From JAGWRI01 sp963728785 (lineage in GTDB: Bacteria; Gemmatimonadota; Gemmatimonadetes; Gemmatimonadales; Gemmatimonadaceae), in assembly GCA_963728785.1 (NCBI GenBank), contig CAVSKV010000002.1:1178001-1242000 (forward strand): a DNA stretch of 64,000 nucleotides. Reading direction: 5' to 3'. Below the pieces are notes generated by a model, which was given only the letters and a program-made list of their open reading frames with translations, made no database searches and was not told the origin of the DNA. Both the position numbers and the translations under genes were made by a program. Shown here in pieces: positions 26,476 to 35,526 of the stretch (position 1 is the stretch's first letter; every line of letters starts with the position of its first letter).

Positions 26476-26502
26476 AGGTTCGCTACCTCCCAAGGCCCCC
26501 GG

Positions 26503-29289
26503 TCACGGGGCCGGTTTGATCGGAAGCGCGGCCTTGGCCTTCGCCTCGTCCCCCGCCCAGATCACCGCCATCTTCGACGGGTCAACATATTTCCGGAACG
26601 CCGCGTTCACCTGATCGAGCGTCGCCGCCTGGATCTGTGCGTCCTGATCGGCCTGGAACTGGAAGGTGCGCCCGAGCAGCAGATCGGTCACCCACATCTG
26701 AGCCAGCGCAGCGTCCTGGGAACGCGTGAGCTGGTTTATCTGCAACAGGCCCGTCTTCGCTTTCTCGAGCTCGTCGGTCGTGAACCCCCGTGCCCGAGTG
26801 CTGTCGATTACGTCGTAGAAGTCGGCGACTACTTTGTCCCGGTTCTGCGGGGCGTGAATCGCGAGGGCGAAGAACTGCCCCGCCTGCACCCGGGAGTCGG
26901 CGCTGAACAGTGACTGGGTGGCGTAGCTCAGCCCGTCCTTCACGCGGATTCGCTGGGTCAGGCGGGAGGTAAGCATGCCACCTCCCAACATGTAATTCGC
27001 CAGCTGCACGGCTTCGTAGTCCGGATCGTGGTCGCTGATCGGAAATGTCGCGCCGGCCACGAACATGGCGTTTGCCTTGTCCGGCGTGTTGATGAACTCG
27101 CGGGAGGAGTCCACTGCGAAGAAGCGGGTCACCATCGGCGTATAGGGTAACGCGCTCTTCCAGCCGGTGAACATCGTGTCCAGTTGGGTGCGCACCTCGG
27201 CGGGGTCGAAGTCGCCGACTACGGCGACCTCACCCGCGCCGGCGCCGAAGAACCGCTCGTACGCCTCGCGGATCTTCGGCGCGGTGAGCGATTTCAGCAT
27301 CGCCAGCGCTTCGTCCACCGTGCCGACGTACCGCGGATCGCTCTTCGGATAGCGCATCAGCTTGTTCTGCAGGGCGATCAGGGCGAGCCCCGTGGGTTCC
27401 TTCGACTGCGCTTCGATGGCGGCGAGCTGCGCCGTGATGTACTGGCCGAATTCGACGGAATCGAACGCCGGATGGCGCAACACTTCGTCGGCCAGTGACA
27501 GCACGGCCGCCAGGTGATCCCGCGTCGTCTGAATGTTCACCGTCACGTTCGGACCATTGCCGCTCGTCGTCATGTGCGACTTCAGTGTATTGAGCGAATC
27601 GGTGAGCTGCTGCCGCGTGTGCATGGTCGTGCCGCGCATCAGCATCCCGGCCGCGGCGCTCAGCGGATCACCCCAGTTCTGCAGTGTCTGTTCGTTGCCG
27701 AACCGCAGCGTGATGACGGCGTTGACACTGGCATTGCGCGTCTTCTTCGGGAGAAGCGCCGTCTTCAGCCCGGCCTTCGTCGTGAAGTGCGTCGTGTGCG
27801 CTGCGATGTTGGCGGGCGACGGATCGAACGCCTCCCCCAGTTCGGCCACGGCCTCTCCGCGGTAGCCGGCCACCAGCTTGCTGATATCGGGCGCCGATGG
27901 AATCTCGGCCCGATCGGGCGCGTCGGTGGGAACGAAGAAACCCAACGTCAGGTTGGACGTCTTGAGATACGCGGCCGCCACCCGCTGGACGTCGGCCGGC
28001 GTCACCTTCTTCACCTCGTCCCGGTGCACGAAGAACAGCCGCCAGTCCCCAACCCCCATCCAGTCGGACAGCGCCAGCCCGATTTGCGCCGTGTTGCTCA
28101 ACGACAGCGCATATTGGCTGGCGATCGCGGTCTTGGCCCGATCCACCTCGGCTGCCGTCGGCGGCTCGTTGGTCGTGATGGCGTGCAGTGCGTCGAGCAT
28201 CGCGGTGCGGGCCACGCTCAGCGTGTCTTCCTTCTTGAGCGACGCGATGAGCATGATCCCGCCCGGATCGTGCAGCTCGAGCGGCAGGTCGTTCACCGCC
28301 GCCGCTTTCTTCGTGTCCACCAGCGCCTTGTACAACCGTCCCGACGGGGCGTCAGTAAGCACGTGCTCGAGCACGTCGATCGCCGCGTCGTCGGCGTTCG
28401 AGCCCGCCGGCGCATGGTAGAACGCGACGATGTCCTGCTCGGCACCCGTCCGACGAACCCAGACGTCGCGCTCTCCATCCTGGGTGGGCTCCACGGTGTA
28501 TACCGGCTCGAGTGTCCGCGCCGCTCGCGGAATTGACCCGAAATACCTGCCCACCATTGCCAGCGCCTTGGTGGTGTCGAACTTGCCGGCAATCATCAAC
28601 ACCGCGTTGTCGGGCTGATAGTACTTGTGATAGAACGCCTGCAGCTTCTCGATCGGCACGTTCTCGATGTCCGATCGGTCGCCGATCGGCAGACGCCCGT
28701 ACGGATGGAACAGGTACGCGCTCCCAAGCACCCGCTTGACGGTCACCAGCGTTGGATTGTTCTCCCCGCTCTCGAACTCGTTGCGCACTACCGTCATCTC
28801 CTTGTCGAGATCCGACTTGGCGATGCGGCTGTGCACCATCCGGTCGGCTTCCATCTCCAACGCCCAGTCGAGCGTCGAGTCGGCCGCCGCAAACAGCTCG
28901 AAATAGTTCGTGCGATCGAACGACGTACTGGCGTTGTACTGCGCGCCGCGCGTTTCGAGTTCCTTGGAAATGTCGAGATGCTCGATCGTACCCTTCACCA
29001 TCATGTGCTCCAGCAGGTGCGCCATCCCCGTCTCACCGGTCCCCTCTTCGCGCGAGCCGACCAGATAGGTCACGTTGACGAGAGTTTGCGGCTTGGTGGC
29101 ATCCGGATAGAAGAGCACCTGGAGCCCGTTGGACGGGATGCGATAGGCGGTGATTCCCTCCACTGACCCCTCACGGACCAGAACGGCCCCCGGCGTCCGC
29201 TCCTGCGCAGCCAGTGGAACGGTGCCACCCAGCATGGCGAACGCGGCGGTGACGGTGGGAAGTAGGGGAAAGAGCTTGAAAGCAGCCAT
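26503..29289 (-). CDS. Exported M16 (insulinase) family zinc peptidase, two-domain
   Basis: 928 residues from the ATG at 29289, which starts a clean signal peptide (LLPTVTAAFAMLGGTVPLAAQ); the upstream in-frame ATG at 29448 adds an unlikely polar N-terminus. The inverted zinc motif HLLEH (H91, E94, H95) and downstream E171 are present in the first M16 domain, so the enzyme should be active. A second M16 domain pair (from about residue 540) lacks the motif, the usual inactive half. Such proteins degrade peptides in the periplasm. A perfect TATAAT box lies about 70 bases upstream. Convergent with the preceding gene, 27 bases apart. Confidence 0.93.
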   Translation of the reverse strand: MAAFKLFPLLPTVTAAFAMLGGTVPLAAQERTPGAVLVREGSVEGITAYRIPSNGLQVLFYPDATKPQTLVNVTYLVGSREEGTGETGMAHLLEHMMVKGTIEHLDISKELETRGAQYNASTSFDRTNYFELFAAADSTLDWALEMEADRMVHSRIAKSDLDKEMTVVRNEFESGENNPTLVTVKRVLGSAYLFHPYGRLPIGDRSDIENVPIEKLQAFYHKYYQPDNAVLMIAGKFDTTKALAMVGRYFGSIPRAARTLEPVYTVEPTQDGERDVWVRRTGAEQDIVAFYHAPAGSNADDAAIDVLEHVLTDAPSGRLYKALVDTKKAAAVNDLPLELHDPGGIMLIASLKKEDTLSVARTAMLDALHAITTNEPPTAAEVDRAKTAIASQYALSLSNTAQIGLALSDWMGVGDWRLFFVHRDEVKKVTPADVQRVAAAYLKTSNLTLGFFVPTDAPDRAEIPSAPDISKLVAGYRGEAVAELGEAFDPSPANIAAHTTHFTTKAGLKTALLPKKTRNASVNAVITLRFGNEQTLQNWGDPLSAAAGMLMRGTTMHTRQQLTDSLNTLKSHMTTSGNGPNVTVNIQTTRDHLAAVLSLADEVLRHPAFDSVEFGQYITAQLAAIEAQSKEPTGLALIALQNKLMRYPKSDPRYVGTVDEALAMLKSLTAPKIREAYERFFGAGAGEVAVVGDFDPAEVRTQLDTMFTGWKSALPYTPMVTRFFAVDSSREFINTPDKANAMFVAGATFPISDHDPDYEAVQLANYMLGGGMLTSRLTQRIRVKDGLSYATQSLFSADSRVQAGQFFALAIHAPQNRDKVVADFYDVIDSTRARGFTTDELEKAKTGLLQINQLTRSQDAALAQMWVTDLLLGRTFQFQADQDAQIQAATLDQVNAAFRKYVDPSKMAVIWAGDEAKAKAALPIKPAP

Positions 29290-29356
29290 GTCCGAAATCT
29301 CCACGGAGGAAGCGATGTCCAGCGCAGCCGGAACGGCCGGCCGTCTGACTACTACT

Positions 29357-29362
29357 ATTATA
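29357..29362 (-). promoter_or_regulatory. Consensus -10 box for the M16 peptidase gene
   Basis: On the minus strand the sequence reads GGATATAATAG, with a perfect TATAAT at 29362-29357 in otherwise GC-rich DNA. No good -35 hexamer lies 16-18 bases upstream. A start about 7 bases downstream would leave a leader of about 60 bases to the ATG at 29289. It is the clearest promoter element of the 206-base divergent gap. Confidence 0.5.
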
Positions 29363-29495
29363 TCCGATCCCGTCGCGCAAACACCGTGCCCATGCGACGC
29401 GTTACAGGCCGCTGCTCCTCGTACGCCTCTTCTCTTGAAGCACGGCATACCACGGTCGAGCTTCCGTTAGACTGCCATCACTTGGGAGCGCCATA

Positions 29496-30077
29496 ATGTC
29501 CCACTTCACACTGGATCCGCTCACCACCGCGCTGGTCCTCATCGACCTGCAGCGCGGCATCGCTTCGATGCCCACGGCGCCACACGCCGCCGACGATGTG
29601 ATCGCCCGCGCGTCCCAGCTCGCCCGTCGGTTCCGCGAGCGGCAGGCGACGGTGGTGCTGGTGCGCGTTGATCCCGGGCCGCACTGGGAACTCTTCCCCC
29701 GTGTCATCACCGACGTCCCGCGCGTTATGCCCACTGGTGCCATGCCGGGGGATTGGATCCAGATCGTGCCCGAGCTCGGACCCGCCCCCGGCGACGTCGT
29801 CGTCACCAAGCACCAGCCGGGCGCGTTCTTCGGCACCGATCTCGACCTCCAGCTGCGCCGCCGCGGCATACGCACGATCGTCCTCGGCGGCATCTCCACC
29901 AACGTCGGTGTCGAAGCCACCGCACGGGTGGCATATGAGTTTGCATATGATCAGGTCTTCGTGGAAGACGCAATGGCGGCCCGTGAGGCGGATCTCCACG
30001 CACACACCGTGACACGCCTCTTTCCGACCCTCGGCCGCGTCCGCTGCACGGCCGACGTGCTCGTCGCCCTCGCCTGA
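29496..30077 (+). CDS. Isochorismatase-like hydrolase without the catalytic cysteine
   Basis: 193 residues with the cysteine-hydrolase fold: D17 in ALVLIDLQRG, K105 in VVTKHQPGAFFGTDLD and the third catalytic position in GGISTNVGVEATAR. That position is normally Cys; here it is Gly138. True isochorismatases (EntB, PhzD) and the YecD branch also lack the Cys, so this may be a vinyl-ether hydrolase or a YecD-like protein rather than a nicotinamidase. Cytoplasmic by lack of signal. No isochorismate or phenazine gene is near. It lies 18 bases ahead of the broken MFS gene and may have shared its transcript. Confidence 0.85.
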   Translation: MSHFTLDPLTTALVLIDLQRGIASMPTAPHAADDVIARASQLARRFRERQATVVLVRVDPGPHWELFPRVITDVPRVMPTGAMPGDWIQIVPELGPAPGDVVVTKHQPGAFFGTDLDLQLRRRGIRTIVLGGISTNVGVEATARVAYEFAYDQVFVEDAMAAREADLHAHTVTRLFPTLGRVRCTADVLVALA

Positions 30078-30095
30078 TTCCAGGCGCCTCGCCGC

Positions 30096-31218
30096 ATGCC
30101 GCCGTATCGCCCGCCCGCGATCGCCCGCGCCTTGGCGCATCGCAATTACCGCCTGTTCTTCAGCGGGCAGAGCGTCTCTCTCGTCGGCACGTGGATCACG
30201 CGCACCGCCACCGCCTGGCTGGTGTACCGGCTCACCGGCTCGGCGCTCCTTCTCGGCGTGGTCGGGTTCGCGGGACAGATCCCGACACTCATCCTCGCCC
30301 CGATCACCGGCGTGCTCGTCGATCGGTGGAACCGGCACCGCGGCCGAGGTCATCGCGCTCCAGGTGCTCCAGGGCATCGTGAACTCCTTCGACACGCCGG
30401 CCCGCCAGGCGTTCGTGGTGAAGATGGTGGAGGACCGCAGCGACCTCCCCAACGCCATCGCCCTCAATTCCACCATGGTGAACGGCAGCCGCATGATCGG
30501 CCCCGCTATCGGCGGCCTGCTCATCGCCGGCTTCGGCGAAGGGTGGTGCTTCATGATGCTCGAGGAGCTGCACGATGGATTTCGCTACGTGTCGCGCTTC
30601 CTCCCCATCCGCACGGCGCTACTGCTGCTCGCGCTCGTGAGCACCATGGGCATGCCCTACACCGTGTTGATGCCGGCCGTGGCCCGCGAGATTCTGCACG
30701 GCGGTCCGCACACGTACGGGTTCCTGCTCACGGCGTCGGGCATGGGCGCCATGGTCGGCGCCCTCTATCTCGCTTCGCGCACTTCGGTGGTCGGGCTCGA
30801 ACGCGCCATCGCCGCCTCGGCGTGCGCGTTCGGCGTCGGGCTCATCGCGTTCGCCCTCTCACGCACCCTGTGGCTGTCCCTCCTCGTCCTCCCCATCGCC
30901 GGCGGCGGCATGATGATCACCATGGCGTCCACCAACACATTTCTCCAGACGATCGTCGAGGAGCGGCTGCGCGGCCGTGTGATGGCGTTCTACGTCATGG
31001 CGTTCCTGGGCACGGCCCCCATCGGTAGCCTCCTTGCCGGCATCGTGGCCAACCGGGTGGGTGTCCCTACCACCATTCTCATCGGCGGTGCCGCCTGTAT
31101 CGCCGGTGGCCTCGCCTTCGGCTTCTGGCTCCCACGATTCCGCGCCCTCGTCCACCCCATCTACATCGCACGCGGCATCATGCCCGAGCCCGAGGCCCTG
31201 AACACCACAGCCGGCTGA
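30096..31218 (+). pseudogene. MFS transporter (EntS/MFS_3-like), frameshifted and with two apparent internal deletions
   Basis: The start (ALAHRNYRLFFSGQSVSLVGTW) and first two helices end at GVLVDRWNRHR in one frame; near 30340 the text jumps to the +1 frame and resumes at AAEVIALQVLQGIVNSFDTPARQA. Family members normally have about 30-40 more residues there, covering a helix. A second jump, in frame, occurs near 30555, where GEGWCF runs straight into LEELHDGFRYVS, again missing a helix or more. The remaining C-terminal six helices are intact. With one frameshift and two helices lost it should not be functional. Either real decay or misassembly; both deletions fall at helix boundaries with no obvious repeat left behind. 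Confidence 0.7.
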
Positions 31219-31338
31219 ACACCCTCGCGGCTCTCCACGCACTCCACCATTCCGGGTGTTGCCGATGACCACTAAGAAAATGCGAATAAACGGCTTACGG
31301 GATTCTTTTCGTGACTTTCTTCCTGCTCGCATGGTATT

Positions 31339-32118
31339 GTGCTTGTAGAGAATGGTAGGGACCGCCACCAAACGGTTCCAGGGACTTGGCCGTACAGAGC
31401 AAGTGTAGGACAACCCGAATCCGGCGAGCGCGGGGTCAGCGTACTTTCAGGTGCGTGTTTGGGGGGGATTCCCGCCCGTCCGGGTTCGTGGTCCTTGCTC
31501 TGGAGCGTTGGAACGCAATCGGCTCATGCACCGCGCGGCGATGAGATCGCCCGCGATTCCCGGCAGATCGATGCCCACGAAGAGCGCCAACTGGTGGCCC
31601 GTGTCCGTCAGGGCGATCGTGACGCGTTTGGAACGCTCGTCGAGCGGCACCTCGATCGCGCGCTCGCGCTCAGCGTCCGGCTGCTTCATCATCGGGAAGA
31701 CGCCCAGGATCTGACCCAGGACGCCTTTCTCGCCGCGCTCGAGCACATCGACGCGTTCGACGGCACGCGTCCCTTCTGGCCCTGGTTGTCCCGGATCATC
31801 GTGAACCGCGGGCTCGACCTCGCTGCGGCGCGCGCCGTCCGAGTCACCGAGGCGCTGCCAGACGAGGTGTTCGATCCCCGGCAGGGTCCCGCCGAAGCCG
31901 CCGAGCGCGCGGAACTGCTCGCCCGCTTCCGCCACGAGCTGGCCCTCCTTCCCCCGCGTCGAAAGCTCATCATGCAACTGTTCGAACTCGACGGATTCAC
32001 GGTCGCCGAGATCGCTGAACTACTCGATTCGTCGCCCGCCACGGTGCGCTGGCACCTGCACGCGGCGCGGCACCAGCTGCGTCGGGCCCTCGCCCACTTT
32101 CGCCGGGACGACGCGTGA
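31339..32118 (+). CDS. ECF-type RNA polymerase sigma factor
   Basis: The conserved part begins at ERQLVARVRQGDRDAFGTLVERHL (sigma region 2; DAQDLTQDAFLAALEHI is the -10 recognition/core-binding helix) and ends with region 4 (LPPRRKLIMQLFELDGFTVAEIAELLDSSPATVRWHLHAARHQLRRAL). The frame opens with a GTG at 31339, but the first ~80 residues look non-coding; a TTG at 31495 gives a protein of about 207 residues, closer to the usual ECF length. It heads a run of six overlapping genes ending with an RND pump; its stop overlaps the next gene's GTG (GTGA). Likely autoregulated with its anti-sigma. An AT-rich stretch at 31266-31335 could hold the promoter. Confidence 0.85.
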   Translation: MLVENGRDRHQTVPGTWPYRASVGQPESGERGVSVLSGACLGGIPARPGSWSLLWSVGTQSAHAPRGDEIARDSRQIDAHEERQLVARVRQGDRDAFGTLVERHLDRALALSVRLLHHREDAQDLTQDAFLAALEHIDAFDGTRPFWPWLSRIIVNRGLDLAAARAVRVTEALPDEVFDPRQGPAEAAERAELLARFRHELALLPPRRKLIMQLFELDGFTVAEIAELLDSSPATVRWHLHAARHQLRRALAHFRRDDA

Positions 32119-32525
32119 AGCGCCGGGATCTGACCCTCGATCGGGAGTTGCGCGAGCTCCTGGCCCGTTTCGACGCGCCCGCGCGGCCGACCCCGGCCGA
32201 ACGCCGCGCCCTGAAACACCGCATCGAAGCGCTGGCCGTACCCCTGCTCGCCGGTCGAGCGGGCGACGCGCCGGCCTGGTGGGAATTCGCCGCTGACTGG
32301 GCGCGAATGCTCATTCCGCTCGGCGTCGTCACGGCGCTCGCCGCCGCCGCGCTCATCCTCTGGACCGCGCGCAACGCACGCGGGCCCGCCACGATCACAC
32401 CGATGGCAGCGCAGGACTCGTTGGTGGGGTCCGCCACCCGTGACCGGACCGCTCAGCGCCTGCTCGACTACATCGTGGCCCCGGCGTCGCTGCCGGTGCC
32501 GGTGCCGCAGCGGAATCCCGAGTGA
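32115..32525 (+). CDS. Single-pass membrane protein, likely anti-sigma factor
   Basis: 136 residues from a GTG overlapping the sigma-factor stop. About 60 charged N-terminal residues (cytoplasmic, LDRELRELLARFDAP), one transmembrane helix (about 65-84), and a short periplasmic tail. I do not recognise a family, but position directly after an ECF sigma gene, size and topology match anti-sigma factors, and the zinc motif of ZAS types is absent. I infer that it holds the sigma factor at the membrane. The stop overlaps the next GTG. Confidence 0.6.
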   Translation: MKRRDLTLDRELRELLARFDAPARPTPAERRALKHRIEALAVPLLAGRAGDAPAWWEFAADWARMLIPLGVVTALAAAALILWTARNARGPATITPMAAQDSLVGSATRDRTAQRLLDYIVAPASLPVPVPQRNPE

Positions 32526-32947
32526 CCTCGGTGCCGCGGCGTTGGCTGGCCATCGGTGTGCTCGGCGCCCTCGTCATCGGGAGCGCGCTGGCCGGTGCGG
32601 CCATCGACCGCCTGCTGCCTCACGAGCGCCAGGGCGCGGTCGGGCTTCCCGACACCGCGTTTCACCCGATAGAATCCATCCTGCGCTCCCCCACCGCAGC
32701 CGACCGGCGCGCCATCCGCGCCGAGTTGACGCGGCAATTGCATCTGACCCCGGCCCAGGCCGACACGATTGACAGCATCATGCATCGCCGCGCGGGCGAC
32801 TTCAGCGCCCTGCGCGACGAGATGCGCCCGCGTATCCAGGCCCTCGTCGAGACCGTGCACGCCAGCATCGAACAGATTCTTTCACCCGAGCAGCGGGAAC
32901 AGTTCCGCCGCATGCAACCGTCCCGCGACACGAGCCACACGCTATGA
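32522..32947 (+). CDS. Periplasmic CpxP/CnrX-like sensor protein
   Basis: 141 residues: an N-terminal anchor helix (about 8-27), then a helical hairpin with RAELTRQLHLTPAQADTIDSIMHRRAGDF and IEQILSPEQREQFRRM, the LTxxQ repeats of Spy/CpxP and of the metal sensor CnrX. In CnrYXH the X protein sits in the periplasm and releases the ECF sigma factor via the anti-sigma. The order sigma, anti-sigma, X-like here fits such a sensing trio. No Met/His/Cys cluster for metal is obvious, though H75-type residues exist. Start GTG overlaps the previous stop; its stop overlaps tolC (ATGA). Confidence 0.6.
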   Translation: MTSVPRRWLAIGVLGALVIGSALAGAAIDRLLPHERQGAVGLPDTAFHPIESILRSPTAADRRAIRAELTRQLHLTPAQADTIDSIMHRRAGDFSALRDEMRPRIQALVETVHASIEQILSPEQREQFRRMQPSRDTSHTL

Positions 32948-34399
32948 ATCACCGGGTTCTCACCACGCTCGTGCTGCTCGCCTTGGCGGCGTGCATGAGC
33001 GCGCCACCAGGCATCGACGGCGTTGCCGGCGCCCCGCCGCAGCCCGCCAGCTACTGGACCCCGCCCAGGTCCCTGGCCGCACCCTCGGATACTGCGGCTG
33101 CGGACGGCGTTCTCAGCCCTGAGGCGGCGCAGCATCTCACGCTCCCCCAGGCCGTGGATCTGGCGCTCACCAACAATCCGGCCACCCGGATCTCGTGGGC
33201 GCAGGCTCGCGCCGCCGCCGATGCCTACGGCGTGGCCCGCGGCAGCCTCTATCCCACGATCTCGGCCGGAGAATCCGTCACGCGCTCCAAGACGCTCACC
33301 ACCTCCACCCTGGTCGCCGGCGAACGCACACAGTACGGGCCGTCCGTCAACCTGTCCTATCTCGTGTTCGACCTCGGCGGGCGTAGCGGCGCTATCGACG
33401 TCGCCCGACAGACCGCGATCGCAGCCGATCTCTCCCACAACGCCACGGTGCAGAACACCATCCTCGCGGTGGAGGGGGCGATCTACACGTATCTCGGCAC
33501 CCGCGCGCTGCGCGATGCCGACAGCGCCGCCGTGGGCGAGGCGACGGCCAATCTTGCCGCGGCCGAAGCGCGCCACAACGTTGGACTGGCCACGATCGGC
33601 GATGTGCTCCAGGCGCGGACCGCGCGGTCGCAGGCGGTGCTCAATCTCGAGTCGCTGGAAGGCCAGCTGCACGTGGCCCGCGGTGCGTTGGCTGTGACGA
33701 TGGGGCTGCCCGCCAACATGCCGTTCGAAGTGCCGGACGTGCCCGCCCCGGACTCGCTGAATGTGGTCACGGCGTCGGTGGATTCGCTCATCGCGCTCGC
33801 TGTGCGGCGGCGCCCCGATCTGGCCCAGGCGCAGGCCGAAGCCCAGGCCGCCGCCGCCCAGATCCGGGCCACGCGCGGTGCGGCACTGCCGTCCATCGCG
33901 TTCACCGGCGCCGGGGGCTATACAAATTCAGAATATCGCCAATTTCCGGGGCCAGACCTACTCACTGAGTCTCGGGATCTCGATCCCGGTGTTTGCTGGA
34001 TTCAGCCATATCTATGGCATACGGTCGGCTCAGGCACAGTTGACGGCCGCCAACGCCCGCACCGAACAGACGCGGGAGCAGATCGCATTGCAGGTGTTCA
34101 CGTCCTACTACGGATTGCGCACGGCCGCCGATCAGGTGCGCACGTCCGCCGACCTGCTGGCCAGCGCGCAGGAATCCGAGCGGGTCGCCCACGGCAGCTA
34201 CACCGAAGGGGTCGGTAGCATCATCGACTTGCTCCTCGCCCAGAGCGCACTGGCCAGCGCACAGGCCCAGGCCGTCCAGGCGCAGTGGCAGTGGCGGGCA
34301 TCGCTCGCCCAACTCGCACACGACGCCGGCGTCCTCGGCATCCATGGAGACTCGCTCCTGCCGACCGGCAACGACGCATCCCGGAACAACGATCGATGA
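32944..34399 (+). pseudogene. TolC-family outer-membrane channel, split by a one-base frameshift
   Basis: The first frame encodes a lipobox-type N-terminus (VLLALAACMSAPP) and 320 residues of outer-membrane efflux protein up to TGAGGYTNSEYRQF. At 33943-33945 an extra T in CAATTTCCGG shifts the frame; removing one T restores RQF-RGQTYSLSLGISIPVFAG and the second frame then reads to the stop at 34399, making a normal ~485-residue channel. Domains on both sides are well conserved and the gene overlaps both neighbours by ATGA, so one-base error or very recent mutation is likely. It would be the exit duct for the following pump. Confidence 0.8.
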
Positions 34400-35526
34400 A
34401 TCTCTCCCGTTACGTCCCCAGCGCGCGGTGCGCGTCCGCCGCGCTCATCCTCGCCGCCGTCGCCGCCTGCGCGAAGAAACCCGTCCGCCGCGCGGCAACG
34501 ACGCCCGTCCGCGTCGCAACCGCGAAGCTCATTGCCGCACCGATCTCCGTGTCGGGTAACGGCGTGGTGGAACCGCTGCAAACGGTGCAGGTCGAGGCCC
34601 AGGTCGGCGGGGCCCTGCTGGCCGTCGCCTTCCATGAAGGGGACGAGGTCCAGATCGGTCAGGTGCTCTTCCGCATCGACCCGCGGCCCTTCGAGGCCGC
34701 CCTGCGCCAGGCGCACGCCAATCTGATGCGCGACGCCGCGCAGTTCGTGGCCGCGCAACGTGACGCCGAGCGGTACCGCGCGTTGGTCGCCAAGGACTAT
34801 GTGACCAAATCTCAGGCCGATCAGTACATGGCCACCGCAGAGGCATCGCAGGCTACGGTAGTGGCCGATAGCGCTGCCGTGGAGACTGCGAAACTGAACC
34901 TCGCCTACACCACGATCCATTCGCCGATCTCCGGACGGACCGGGAGCTTGCTCGTGCGCGCGGGGAATTTGGTTCAGGCCAATGGCAGTCCGCTGGTCGT
35001 GATCAACCAGATCCATCCCATTCTCGTGCGCTTCGCGGTGACGCAATCCGACTTCATCGCCCTCGAACAGCACGCCCATGCGGGGCCGATCGCCGTCTCG
35101 GTCGTGACTGCTGACAGCGTGCCGTTCGGCGAACAGGGCGCGCTGACGTTCGTCGACAACGCCGTCGACTCGCTCACCGGCACGGTCACTGCCAAGGCAC
35201 GGTTCGAGAACGCCTTCCGCAAACTGTGGCCGGGCGAATACGTGCGGGCCACCGCCCGTCTGGGCGTCCAACAGGGCGCCGTAGCCGTACCAACCACCGC
35301 CGTCGTTCCGGGTCAGAACGGGATGTACGTCTACGTAATCGACAGCACCAAATCGGCCCGCGTCCGTACGGTGACGATTGCCCAGGAGGTGGGGAACCTC
35401 ACCGTGATCCGATCCGGCCTGGCCGCGGGCGAGACCGTGGTGATCGACGGACAGTCGCGGCTCGTGCCGGACGCCAAGGTCGACATCATCACGACCCCCG
35501 CCGATACGACGCAGGCCGCGCAATGA
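34396..35526 (+). CDS. RND membrane fusion lipoprotein (MdtA-like)
   Basis: 376 residues from the ATG at 34396, which overlaps the tolC stop. Lipobox at ILAAVAAC (Cys25). The lipoyl halves (VEAQVGGALLAVAFHEGDEVQIGQ and TTIHSPISGRTGSLLVRAGNLVQA) flank a helical hairpin; the barrel domain has VTQSDFIAL and VPTTAVVPGQNGMYVYVID. This is closest in style to MdtA/MexE adaptors of HAE-type pumps. The stop overlaps the RND start. Second complete adaptor in the window; it is not closely similar to the first. Confidence 0.9.
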   Translation: MNLSRYVPSARCASAALILAAVAACAKKPVRRAATTPVRVATAKLIAAPISVSGNGVVEPLQTVQVEAQVGGALLAVAFHEGDEVQIGQVLFRIDPRPFEAALRQAHANLMRDAAQFVAAQRDAERYRALVAKDYVTKSQADQYMATAEASQATVVADSAAVETAKLNLAYTTIHSPISGRTGSLLVRAGNLVQANGSPLVVINQIHPILVRFAVTQSDFIALEQHAHAGPIAVSVVTADSVPFGEQGALTFVDNAVDSLTGTVTAKARFENAFRKLWPGEYVRATARLGVQQGAVAVPTTAVVPGQNGMYVYVIDSTKSARVRTVTIAQEVGNLTVIRSGLAAGETVVIDGQSRLVPDAKVDIITTPADTTQAAQ

